Assembly: GCA_045578245.1 (NCBI GenBank) | Contig: JAZNJX010000062.1 | Coordinates: 1-26,581 of the forward strand | Reading direction: 5' to 3' | DNA length: 26,581 nucleotides | Origin: Fimenecus sp045578245 | Lineage (GTDB): Bacteria; Bacillota; Clostridia; Oscillospirales; Acutalibacteraceae | In this document: piece by piece, positions 15,176-22,953 of the stretch | Layout: every line of letters starts with the position of its first letter | How positions within the stretch are numbered: position 1 is the stretch's first letter | Program-made: the position numbers and the translations under genes | Notes under the pieces: model-generated | What the model was told of the DNA's origin: nothing | Databases searched by the model: none | Seen by the model: the letters and a program-made list of their open reading frames with translations, nothing else

Positions 15176-15204
15176 ATTTTATCTTATTTTTTTATATTTG
15201 TAAA
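15176..15204 (-). promoter_or_regulatory. Promoter of the upstream ORF and rodA
   Basis: On the minus strand, -35 TTTACA (15199-15204), 17-base spacer, -10 TAAAAT (15176-15181), about 28 bases before the upstream-ORF TTG. This placement puts the small ORF inside the rodA transcript. Confidence 0.7.
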
Positions 15205-15227
15205 GTGTATAAAATTATATTTTGATA

Positions 15228-15256
15228 TTGCAGAAAATACATTGTAGTGGTAAAAT
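15228..15256 (+). promoter_or_regulatory. Promoter of the typA operon
   Basis: -35 TTGCAG (15228-15233), 17-base spacer, extended -10 TGGTAAAAT (hexamer 15251-15256), 32 bases before TTG 15289. It is divergent from the rodA promoter. Confidence 0.65.
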
Positions 15257-15288
15257 ATTAAAATATAAATAATGCGAAGGTGAAACAT

Positions 15289-17109
15289 TTGAAAATAAGA
15301 GACGATGTAAGAAATATTGCAATCATTGCTCACGTTGACCACGGCAAAACAACACTTGTTGATGAATTGCTAAAACAGAGTGGTATTTTTAGAACCAATG
15401 AAGTCGTACAGGATAGAGTGATGGATTCAAATGACTTGGAAAGAGAACGTGGAATTACAATTCTTTCCAAAAATACATCTGTACAGTATAAGGATATCAA
15501 AATAAATATTGTGGATACACCGGGACATGCTGATTTCGGTGGTGAAGTTGAAAGAATCCTCACCATGGTAGATGGTGTGTTATTGCTTGTTGATGCTTTT
15601 GAGGGCTGTATGCCACAGACACGATTTGTTTTGAAAAAGGCATTAGCACTTAATAAAAAAGTTCTTGTTGTTGTAAATAAAATTGATAGACCGGGGGCAA
15701 GACCTGACGAGGTTATTGACGAAGTATTAGACCTGTTCATTGAACTCGGTGCAAGTGATGAACAAATTGAATTTCCTGTTATATATGCTTCTGCAAGGGA
15801 TGGTTATTCTTCACTTGAACCAACAGTTCGTGAGGGTGATATGCGTCCATTGTTTGATGCTATTATTGAAAATATTGATGCTCCTACTGGTGACAAAGAT
15901 GCTCCATTACAAGTTCTTTTCTCCAGCCTTGATTATGATGATTATATCGGAAGAATCGGCGTAGGACGAGTTGAAAGAGGAACTATAAAGAGAAATGATG
16001 CTCTTGTGCTCTATAAAACTGATGGAACTCAACAAAATGTAAAGATTTCCCGTCTTTATCAATTCGATGGATTGAAGAGAGTAGAGGTTGAAAGTGCATC
16101 TGTCGGTGACATTATTTGTGTTTCAGGTATTGTTGATTTGAATATCGGAGAAACACTTTGTTCACCGGAATGTATTGAGCCACTTCCATTCATAAAAATT
16201 GATGAACCAACAATTTCAATGAATTTCATTGTTAACGATAGTCCGTTTGCTGGAAAAGAAGGAAAATTTGTTACTTCCCGAAATCTTCGTGACAGATTAT
16301 TTAAGGAAGTTGAAACTAATGTCAGTATGAGAGTTGAAGAAACGGAATCTACTGATACATTTAAAGTTTCAGGTCGTGGTGAACTACATCTTTCTATACT
16401 TATTGAAACAATGCGTCGACAAGGCTATGAATTCCAGGTCTCACGACCAAAAGTTATCACTAAAATGGTGGACGGAGTTTTGCATGAACCAATGGAATTG
16501 CTTATTGTTGAAGTTCCTGAAGAGTATGTTGGTGCTGTAATGATGAAAATCGGCTCACGTCGTGGTGAGTTGGAAAATATGGGTTCACGTGATGGTGGAG
16601 CAACACATCTGGAGTTTAAAATTCCTGCTCGTGGACTTATTGGTTATCGTTCAGAGTTTATGACGGATACAAATGGTAACGGAATAATGAATAATCTTTT
16701 TGCAGGTTATGAACCTTTCAAGGGTGACATTGAAACAAGAGAAAGAGGCTCTATTGTTGCTCATGAAACAGGTGAGAGTACTGCTTATGGATTATTTAAT
16801 ACTCAGGACAGAGGTAGATTGTTTATAGGCCCTGGTGTTCCGGTCTATGAAGGCATGATTGTTGGTGAATGTGCCAAAAACGAGGATTTGACTTGTAATA
16901 TTTGTAAAACAAAACATCTTACTAATACTCGTGCATCCGGTTCTGATGATGCATTGAGACTTGTGCCACATACAACATTAAGTCTCGAACAATCAATGGA
17001 ATTTATTAAAGATGATGAACTTATGGAAGTTACTCCACTAAGTATTAGATTGCGTAAGACAATTCTTTCAAAAGATTTACGACTTAAACAGCAATTTAAA
17101 AAGAATTGA
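15289..17109 (+). CDS. typA: Translational GTPase TypA/BipA
   Basis: 606 residues from TTG 15289, the usual family length; the in-frame GTG 15280 sits in the ribosome binding site GAAGGTG. The N terminus MKIRDDVRNIAIIAHVDHGKTTLVDELL is typical. GTPase motifs: G1 AHVDHGKT, G2 ERERGITI, G3 DTPGHADF, G4 NKIDRPGA, G5 YASA. EF-G-like domains II, III and V follow (GRVERGTIK; VSGRGELHLSILIETMRRQGYE; RRGELENMGSRDGG...PARGLIGYR). The BipA-specific C-terminal part has TCNICKTKHLTNTRASGSDDA. It binds the ribosome and supports 50S assembly and growth under stress or cold. It is the first gene of a unit with the MreB-like gene (17 bases between) and probably the ceramidase-like gene. Confidence 0.96.
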   Translation: MKIRDDVRNIAIIAHVDHGKTTLVDELLKQSGIFRTNEVVQDRVMDSNDLERERGITILSKNTSVQYKDIKINIVDTPGHADFGGEVERILTMVDGVLLLVDAFEGCMPQTRFVLKKALALNKKVLVVVNKIDRPGARPDEVIDEVLDLFIELGASDEQIEFPVIYASARDGYSSLEPTVREGDMRPLFDAIIENIDAPTGDKDAPLQVLFSSLDYDDYIGRIGVGRVERGTIKRNDALVLYKTDGTQQNVKISRLYQFDGLKRVEVESASVGDIICVSGIVDLNIGETLCSPECIEPLPFIKIDEPTISMNFIVNDSPFAGKEGKFVTSRNLRDRLFKEVETNVSMRVEETESTDTFKVSGRGELHLSILIETMRRQGYEFQVSRPKVITKMVDGVLHEPMELLIVEVPEEYVGAVMMKIGSRRGELENMGSRDGGATHLEFKIPARGLIGYRSEFMTDTNGNGIMNNLFAGYEPFKGDIETRERGSIVAHETGESTAYGLFNTQDRGRLFIGPGVPVYEGMIVGECAKNEDLTCNICKTKHLTNTRASGSDDALRLVPHTTLSLEQSMEFIKDDELMEVTPLSIRLRKTILSKDLRLKQQFKKN

Positions 17110-17126
17110 GTGAAGGGGATGATTCC

Positions 17127-18161
17127 TTGAAAGGAATGAAGATTGGCATTGACTTTGGTTCATCTTCTCTCAAAATCTATACCGAAAAAAAAGGTCTCGT
17201 GGTAAATGAGCCATCAATTGTTGCCATTGACAGTGAGTCGGGAAATCCTATAGCTTTTGGTCAAGCAGCAGATATGGTTTATGGTCGTTGTGGTGATGAT
17301 ATCACAATTACCAAGGTAATAAATAACGGCGTTGTTTCCGATTTTGTTATGGCAGAAAGAATGTTACGTTATTATCTCCAGCGTGTTTGTGGAAACAGAA
17401 TTTATAAACCTAACATTGTTATTGGATTATCATCAAATATTTCAAGTTTGGAAAAGAAAGTTTTTCTTGATGTAGTAACTCTTGCTGGTGCTGGTCGTGT
17501 TTGTCTTGTTGATGGCATTCTTGCTTCTGCCTTTGGATGCGATATTTCAACTGATAAAATTGGTGGAAGAATGGTCATTGATATTGGTCATCATATAACG
17601 GAATATGCCATTATTTCTATGGGTGGAATAGTTGCAAACGGAGTTATTAAACGTGGTAGTTATGAAATAGATAAGGCTATTATTAACCACTTAAAGCAGG
17701 ATAGGGATATTCTTATTGGTCCACATACTGCCAGAGAAATAAAGAATAAAATCACATCAGCAAATATAAGAGAATGTGAATCAGCATTATTTGCATCGGG
17801 AAAAAGCAATCTGGATGAAATGCCTATTTCATTTGAAATTACATCTACTGAAGTATATCCTTATGTTGATGAGCAAATAAACCTTTTGGTAAGAGAAATT
17901 CGTGACGAGATGTCTCATATTCCACCTGAACTTTTGGCTGATTCGGCTGACCATGGGATTAAGATTTGTGGTGGAGGTGCATTGATATTTGATATTGCTT
18001 CCAGGTTATCTTCTCAGTTAGATATAAGATGTGAAGAAGTTGACGAACCAATAAACGCTAAAATTCGTGGTATTGGTAAGTTAATGCTTGATGATGAATT
18101 ATTGGAAAATAATGGATATCATTTCATCTTTAAGGATGAAATTCGTGATAAAATACATTAA
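17127..18161 (+). CDS. MreB/Mbl-like bacterial actin, divergent nucleotide site
   Basis: 344 residues from TTG 17127, eight bases after AAGGGG. A TTG at 17106 is in frame but overlaps the typA stop, and ATG 17136 is too close to any ribosome binding site. Actin-fold landmarks of MreB: phosphate-1 IGIDFGSSSLKIY (6-18); VVNEPSIVAID; VINNGVVSDFVMAERMLRYYL; connect and phosphate-2 MVIDIGHHITEYAIISMGG (149-167); GPHTAREIKNKI; adenosine loop KICGGGALIFDIASRLSS. In MreB the second loop normally reads DIGGGTT; here both inner glycines are His (GHH). IGERTAE is also replaced by IGPHTAR. The fold is kept but nucleotide binding may be changed or lost. It may still organise cell-wall synthesis with the nearby divergent rodA. 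The MreB/Mbl subtype is uncertain. Confidence 0.82.
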   Translation: MKGMKIGIDFGSSSLKIYTEKKGLVVNEPSIVAIDSESGNPIAFGQAADMVYGRCGDDITITKVINNGVVSDFVMAERMLRYYLQRVCGNRIYKPNIVIGLSSNISSLEKKVFLDVVTLAGAGRVCLVDGILASAFGCDISTDKIGGRMVIDIGHHITEYAIISMGGIVANGVIKRGSYEIDKAIINHLKQDRDILIGPHTAREIKNKITSANIRECESALFASGKSNLDEMPISFEITSTEVYPYVDEQINLLVREIRDEMSHIPPELLADSADHGIKICGGGALIFDIASRLSSQLDIRCEEVDEPINAKIRGIGKLMLDDELLENNGYHFIFKDEIRDKIH

Positions 18162-18180
18162 TTATAATGGAGGAATTATT

Positions 18181-20007
18181 ATGAAAAACACAATGAAAAA
18201 AGTTCTTGCATTGTTCATCTGTATATGCTTGGCTATGCCTATAGTATGTATTCCTGCAAGTGCAAGTAACACCTATGATTCAGTGGTAGATTATGTAGCT
18301 ACATCGGAAACAGGCGTTGAAAATGGAGACGATATTGAAAGAAAGATTCTTGCATACAAGATTCTTAATAAAGTAAGTGATTTCTTTATTAATGATGTTG
18401 TAGGTAATTTGTTAAAACTTTATATTCCGGATTCTTCAGCTGTTGTTGATTTTGAAAGCTTTGACGTCAATTCTTATGAGAATTTCTATCCTGGTATGGA
18501 TAAGTTTATTGACGAGCCTCAAGGTGATAAAGTATGGAGCCTCGGTTATGGTAAGGCATCTGTATTACCTGACAATTTTGGTGAAAAACGTTATGCTAAA
18601 GGCGCATACATTCCATATGTTTACGGTAACGAAATGTATAAAGATGATGATGGTAACTACGAAGATTTAATGGCTCGTGTTATTATTATGAATGATGGTT
18701 CAGGTAGAGGAAATGTTGTATTTATTTCCGTTGATGCTATGGGTCTTGCTAACTCTGATGTACGTGTAATCCGTGAAGGACTTAAAGAAATTGCGGAGGC
18801 AAATAATATCGTAAGCATCAATGTTTCATGTACACATATCCATACTGGTATTGATTCACAAGGTGTATGGACTGACCCAATCGGCTGCCTTCTTAATAAT
18901 ACAATAACAGATACTGTTAAATATGGTGTTCCAAGAGATTTTATTGACTCATTGGTTAAAGGTACAAGAAAAGCAGTTAAAGAAGCTATAGCTGATATGA
19001 CAACAGGTAAGATGTACTATTCATCAATTGATATTGAAGAATATCTTTTTGATAGAACTGCACCTATTTCTTTTGATACGAATATGTATAAGCTTGAGTT
19101 TATGCCATATGACTCAACAAAGACTCCAACTCTTATTACAACATTCGGTTGTCACCCTGAATCAGCAAGCTTCGACTGGAATCAGGACGAAAGTGACCCA
19201 TTAAAACTCGATAGAAAATTTACTGCTGACTTTATCTGGTACACAGAAAAGCTCATGAATGCTGCTGGATTTAACTTTATTTTCATTCAGGGTAATGTTT
19301 CAACAGTCAGTTCATCACGTCACTATTCAAATGATGAACTTGATGGTTCAGCTCATGATGGAGCAATGAGATATGGCTATGAGATAGGATATATTCTCCT
19401 TGGTATGAGTATGAGTAAGGCTGAAAGAATTGCACTTAATGCATACACTGGAGATAAACTTGGTATTGAACAGTATATAGGCCAGGAGGGTTATACCGTT
19501 TGGTATGAGGACATTCCAACAGTAGGTAAGACAGAAGTTAAACCTATCCTCAATATTAAGTTAAAGCAGTTTACAGTTCAGATTGAAAATAATCTTATTG
19601 TAACTTTAGGTAAAACCTCTATTGCTGATAACCTTGTATTAAAGGATGTAAAGAATAATTATTACACTGTTTCAGAAGTAGGATATCTTGAAATCGGCGA
19701 CAATATGAAGGTTTACATGAGCCCTGGTGAAACATTTGGTGAACTTCTCTTCGGTGGTAGCGGTGCAGCAGGATTCCCAATGCCTACAATTAGAGAATAT
19801 ACTGGTGAAGACATCATTATTATGGACCTTATGAATGATGCTGCAGGTTATGTTGCAAATGAGGCTAACTATGTAATGGCTGGTTATCAGTATAATGAAC
19901 TTTCTGGTGGATTTGACAGTGATACATGGTGCTTGATTTCATATGGTAAACATGCAGGAACAACATTTATTAAAAACTTCTATGAGGTTTATGATAGTGT
20001 TAAATAA
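18181..20007 (+). CDS. Secreted neutral-ceramidase-like hydrolase
   Basis: 608 residues from ATG 18181, six bases after GGAGGA (18169-18174); a longer frame from 18088 would overlap the MreB-like gene. A signal peptide is clear (KKVLALFICICLAMPIV, cleavage near ASAS at ~29). The body follows the pattern of the neutral/alkaline ceramidase N-terminal domain (PF04734): LGYGKASVLP (~121-130), GNVVFISVDAMGLANSDV (~177-194), INVSCTHIHTGIDSQG (~213-228, H219 and H221), TFGCHPESAS (H325) and FNFIFIQGNVS (~365-373). The histidines fit the zinc ligands of that family by position in the motifs. Members hydrolyse N-acyl lipids or have other substrates, so the substrate is open. It is 19 bases after the MreB-like gene with no promoter seen between, and a strong terminator follows. 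Confidence 0.72.
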   Translation: MKNTMKKVLALFICICLAMPIVCIPASASNTYDSVVDYVATSETGVENGDDIERKILAYKILNKVSDFFINDVVGNLLKLYIPDSSAVVDFESFDVNSYENFYPGMDKFIDEPQGDKVWSLGYGKASVLPDNFGEKRYAKGAYIPYVYGNEMYKDDDGNYEDLMARVIIMNDGSGRGNVVFISVDAMGLANSDVRVIREGLKEIAEANNIVSINVSCTHIHTGIDSQGVWTDPIGCLLNNTITDTVKYGVPRDFIDSLVKGTRKAVKEAIADMTTGKMYYSSIDIEEYLFDRTAPISFDTNMYKLEFMPYDSTKTPTLITTFGCHPESASFDWNQDESDPLKLDRKFTADFIWYTEKLMNAAGFNFIFIQGNVSTVSSSRHYSNDELDGSAHDGAMRYGYEIGYILLGMSMSKAERIALNAYTGDKLGIEQYIGQEGYTVWYEDIPTVGKTEVKPILNIKLKQFTVQIENNLIVTLGKTSIADNLVLKDVKNNYYTVSEVGYLEIGDNMKVYMSPGETFGELLFGGSGAAGFPMPTIREYTGEDIIIMDLMNDAAGYVANEANYVMAGYQYNELSGGFDSDTWCLISYGKHAGTTFIKNFYEVYDSVK

Positions 20008-20014
20008 TAAATTT

Positions 20015-20040
20015 AGCCACCCTTTAGGGTGGCTTTTTTT
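20015..20040 (+). terminator. Terminator of the typA-ceramidase-like unit
   Basis: The stem AGCCACCC (20015-20022) / GGGTGGCT (20027-20034) has a TTTA loop and a T run to 20040. It begins eight bases after the stop. Confidence 0.93.
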
Positions 20041-20044
20041 ATGC

Positions 20045-20998
20045 TTAAAAATCAATTTGTTCGGCTGTTTCTTTCAAAAAATTACATGAATTAATAAAGG
20101 CAGTTCTTTCATTTTCTTTTAAATCAAGGACGATAATATCTTCAACCCCATTTCGACCTATTATTGCAGGTAATCCGGCATACACATCAGTAACACCATA
20201 TTGACCATTAAGCATGACTGAAACTGTCAAAGCACTTTTTTCATCACCAAATATTGCACGAACAATTCTTACAAGAGCCATGCCAATTCCATAGTATGTC
20301 GCATTCTTTGCACTTATAATTTCCTGAGCAGCACCTGTAACGTTTTTGCTGATGTTATATAAATCTTCAAATTTGAATTTTCCGTTTGATGAGTCAATAA
20401 TATCGTAGATTCTCTTTGTTGTGACATAAGCTTGTGACCAAGGTATTATTTCACTGTCACCATGCTCACCAATTACGTAAGCGTGAATGTTACGTGGGTC
20501 AATTTTAAAATAATCACCCAATAAATATCTTAATCTGGCAGTGTCCAGAGTTGTGCCGCTGCCTATAACCTTTGAGCTTTCAAAACCTGAAAGTTCTAGG
20601 GTAATTTTTGTCATTATGTCAACTGGGTTTGTGGCAACGAGAAAGATTCCATTAAATCCACTTTTTATAACTGGGTCAATTATTGATTTAAAAACTTCGT
20701 AGTTACGATTAAGTAGCTCAATCCTGCTTTCTCCTTCTTTTTGATTTACACCTGCACATATTACAACAATATCTGCATCACAGCAATCACAATATTCACC
20801 ATCAAAAATTAACATGTTTCTTTTTGCAAAAGGTAATCCGTGATTTAAGTCCATAGATTCACCATGAGCTTTAACTTTATTTATGTCAATCAATACAAGT
20901 TGGTCACATTCTCCACTATTAAGTAGTGCGTAAGCAAAACTCATCCCAACAAATCCTGTTCCGACAAGTGCAACCTTTTTTAGATCCGAATTTTTCAT
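20045..20998 (-). CDS. ldh: L-lactate dehydrogenase
   Basis: 317 residues, normal length. NAD-binding ALVGTGFVGMSFA (10-22) with the acidic IDIN (D38). The active-site loop AGVNQKEGESR has Q86 and R92: Q at this site marks pyruvate specificity, where malate dehydrogenases have Arg. ATNPVD follows (N124), then LDTAR (D152, R155) and the catalytic GEHGD (H179). R157 and H172 match by spacing the fructose-1,6-bisphosphate site of allosteric Bacillus enzymes (R173 and H188), so FBP activation is likely. It reduces pyruvate to L-lactate and regenerates NAD+ in fermentation. Start ATG 20998 follows AAGGGATG. It lies only 10 bases after asnB on the same strand, so they form an operon. Confidence 0.95.
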   Translation of the reverse strand: MKNSDLKKVALVGTGFVGMSFAYALLNSGECDQLVLIDINKVKAHGESMDLNHGLPFAKRNMLIFDGEYCDCCDADIVVICAGVNQKEGESRIELLNRNYEVFKSIIDPVIKSGFNGIFLVATNPVDIMTKITLELSGFESSKVIGSGTTLDTARLRYLLGDYFKIDPRNIHAYVIGEHGDSEIIPWSQAYVTTKRIYDIIDSSNGKFKFEDLYNISKNVTGAAQEIISAKNATYYGIGMALVRIVRAIFGDEKSALTVSVMLNGQYGVTDVYAGLPAIIGRNGVEDIIVLDLKENERTAFINSCNFLKETAEQIDF

Positions 20999-21008
20999 TT
21001 TTCATCCC

Positions 21009-22838
21009 TTATTCAATTCTAATTTTATACTTTTTAAGCCAATAGTTAATTTGAATAAAATACGCAATTGTTTGCGGTGTAGTCATAAGCTGACCATACC
21101 AAGGCTCAGCGTTTTCTGTATAAAGTAGTTTCTCCAATTCTGACTTTTTTATGAATGAAAAAATAGGGGAGGATTCATTATTAATAATTTCAGTCAGCAT
21201 TTCTGACACAATTTTTAGATACTTAGGATTGTGAGTCTTTGGATATGGACTCTTTTTTCTCCATAAAACTTCTTTTGGTAGAATGTCTTCCATAGATTTT
21301 CTCAATAATCCTTTTTCATATGAGTTGTAGTCCTTGAATTTCCAAGGCACAGAATAAAGATATTCGGCAATTCTGTAATCGCAAAACGGAACTCTTACTT
21401 CGAGTCCATTGTACATACTCATTCTGTCTTTTCTGTCTAACAATGTTTGCATAAACCAATCAATATTTAATTTCATCATCTCTTTCATCCTTGATTCTAA
21501 AGGTGAAATACCATTGATTTTTGATGCGTTGATAATAGTATCTTTGTATCTTGTAAGTGAATATTCCTCACTATTAGGAATATTAATATCATCTTTAATG
21601 AATGATTTTCTATATTGAATTGATTGAGACCATGGAAATCCGTTGATTGCTCTGATTTTTTTATCTCTGTACCAAGGGTATCCTCCAAAAATCTCGTCAG
21701 CACACTCACCCGAAAGAGCAACTGTGCAATGTTCTTTTATTTTTTTACAGAATAACAGTAATGAAGAGTCCACATCAGCCATTCCCGGTAAATCTCTTGC
21801 GTCAACTGAATTGGTTAATGCTTGGGCAAGGTCCTCGTTTTTTAAACAGATTAAGTAGTGTTCACACCCAAGATATTCAACCATTTTTTTGATATAGGAT
21901 GAATCACTATTTGGTTGGAATTTACTTGTTTTAAAATATGTGTCATTATCTTCATAAGTTACCGAAAACGTTTTTAACTTAATGTTTCGATTGCTAAAAT
22001 ATCTGTTTGCGATACTTGATATAATGCTTGAATCCAAACCACCTGATAAAAATGTTCCAACAGGTACATCGGAAACTAACTGTCTGGTTATGGAGTCTTC
22101 TACTAAGAATCTTACTTTTTCTATTGTTTCTTCAAGGCTATCAGTATGTGGTTTATCTTTTAAAGTCCAGTATTTTCTTATTTTAATTCCACTTTTTGAA
22201 AACGTTCCCCAAGAGGCAGGTTTTAATTCTTGTACGTTTTTAAAAACACCATAACCAGGTGTACGTCCAGGACCGATAAACATAATATCAGCAATTGAGT
22301 TTTCATCGATTACAGGTTCTACATACTTATGTTCAAGAAGTGCTTTAATCTCTGAACCAAATATAAATGAGTCGTTGATTATTATATAGAAAAAAGGTTT
22401 AACTCCCATTCTATCTCTTGCAAAAAACAGTTGTTTTTCAAAATCATCCCATATTGCAAATGCGAAAATTCCATTGAATTTTTCCAAGCAAGCATCTTTC
22501 CATTGAATGAATGATTTTAACACAACTTCAGTATCGGAATGACTTGAAAACTTGTGTCCTAGTAGTGTAAGCTGATTACGAATTTCATTAGTGTTATATA
22601 ACTCACCATTGTATACAACGGTGTATTCTTTTTGTCCATATTTGAATGTCATTGGTTGAATGCCGTTTTCAATGTCAATTACAGCAAGTCTTGAATGTAT
22701 GAGAGCAACATTGTCTTTTATATACATTCCATTTTGGTCAGGACCTCTTGGCTCTAACACTTTTTGCATTTTTATAAATGAATCTTTATTTTTTATAGCA
22801 GGATGTGAAAATGATACTTCACCAGCAATTCCACACAT
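21009..22838 (-). CDS. asnB: Glutamine-hydrolysing asparagine synthase
   Basis: 609 residues, full length. The N-terminal nucleophile glutaminase begins MCGIAGE (C2 after Met removal) with LEPRGPD, SRLAVIDIENGIQPM, VYNGELYN and HSDTEVVL. The C-terminal synthetase domain has the ATP PP-loop FLSGGLDSS (PP-loop 265-271) and later GECADEIFGGYPWY. It transfers ammonia from glutamine to ATP-activated aspartate to make asparagine. Related proteins also amidate cell-wall or secondary-metabolite targets, but the layout here is that of plain AsnB. Start ATG 22838 follows GAGGTGATT. It is first in an operon with ldh. I see no convincing promoter for it in the 115-base divergent gap to the GH28-like gene. 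Confidence 0.95.
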   Translation of the reverse strand: MCGIAGEVSFSHPAIKNKDSFIKMQKVLEPRGPDQNGMYIKDNVALIHSRLAVIDIENGIQPMTFKYGQKEYTVVYNGELYNTNEIRNQLTLLGHKFSSHSDTEVVLKSFIQWKDACLEKFNGIFAFAIWDDFEKQLFFARDRMGVKPFFYIIINDSFIFGSEIKALLEHKYVEPVIDENSIADIMFIGPGRTPGYGVFKNVQELKPASWGTFSKSGIKIRKYWTLKDKPHTDSLEETIEKVRFLVEDSITRQLVSDVPVGTFLSGGLDSSIISSIANRYFSNRNIKLKTFSVTYEDNDTYFKTSKFQPNSDSSYIKKMVEYLGCEHYLICLKNEDLAQALTNSVDARDLPGMADVDSSLLLFCKKIKEHCTVALSGECADEIFGGYPWYRDKKIRAINGFPWSQSIQYRKSFIKDDINIPNSEEYSLTRYKDTIINASKINGISPLESRMKEMMKLNIDWFMQTLLDRKDRMSMYNGLEVRVPFCDYRIAEYLYSVPWKFKDYNSYEKGLLRKSMEDILPKEVLWRKKSPYPKTHNPKYLKIVSEMLTEIINNESSPIFSFIKKSELEKLLYTENAEPWYGQLMTTPQTIAYFIQINYWLKKYKIRIE

Positions 22839-22930
22839 TTAATCACCTCAAAACATTATTCATAATAGAATATGATTTCGAAAAATAAAAATTCATTTAT
22901 TTCTTTATTTATTTTTATTATCACTTATGG

Positions 22931-22936
22931 TAATAT
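22931..22936 (+). promoter_or_regulatory. Possible -10 of the GH28-like gene
   Basis: Extended -10 TGGTAATAT (hexamer 22931-22936) with a poor -35. It lies 17 bases before ATG 22954, giving a very short leader. Weak support. Confidence 0.3.
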
Positions 22937-22953
22937 TTTGGTGAGGTGTTGTG

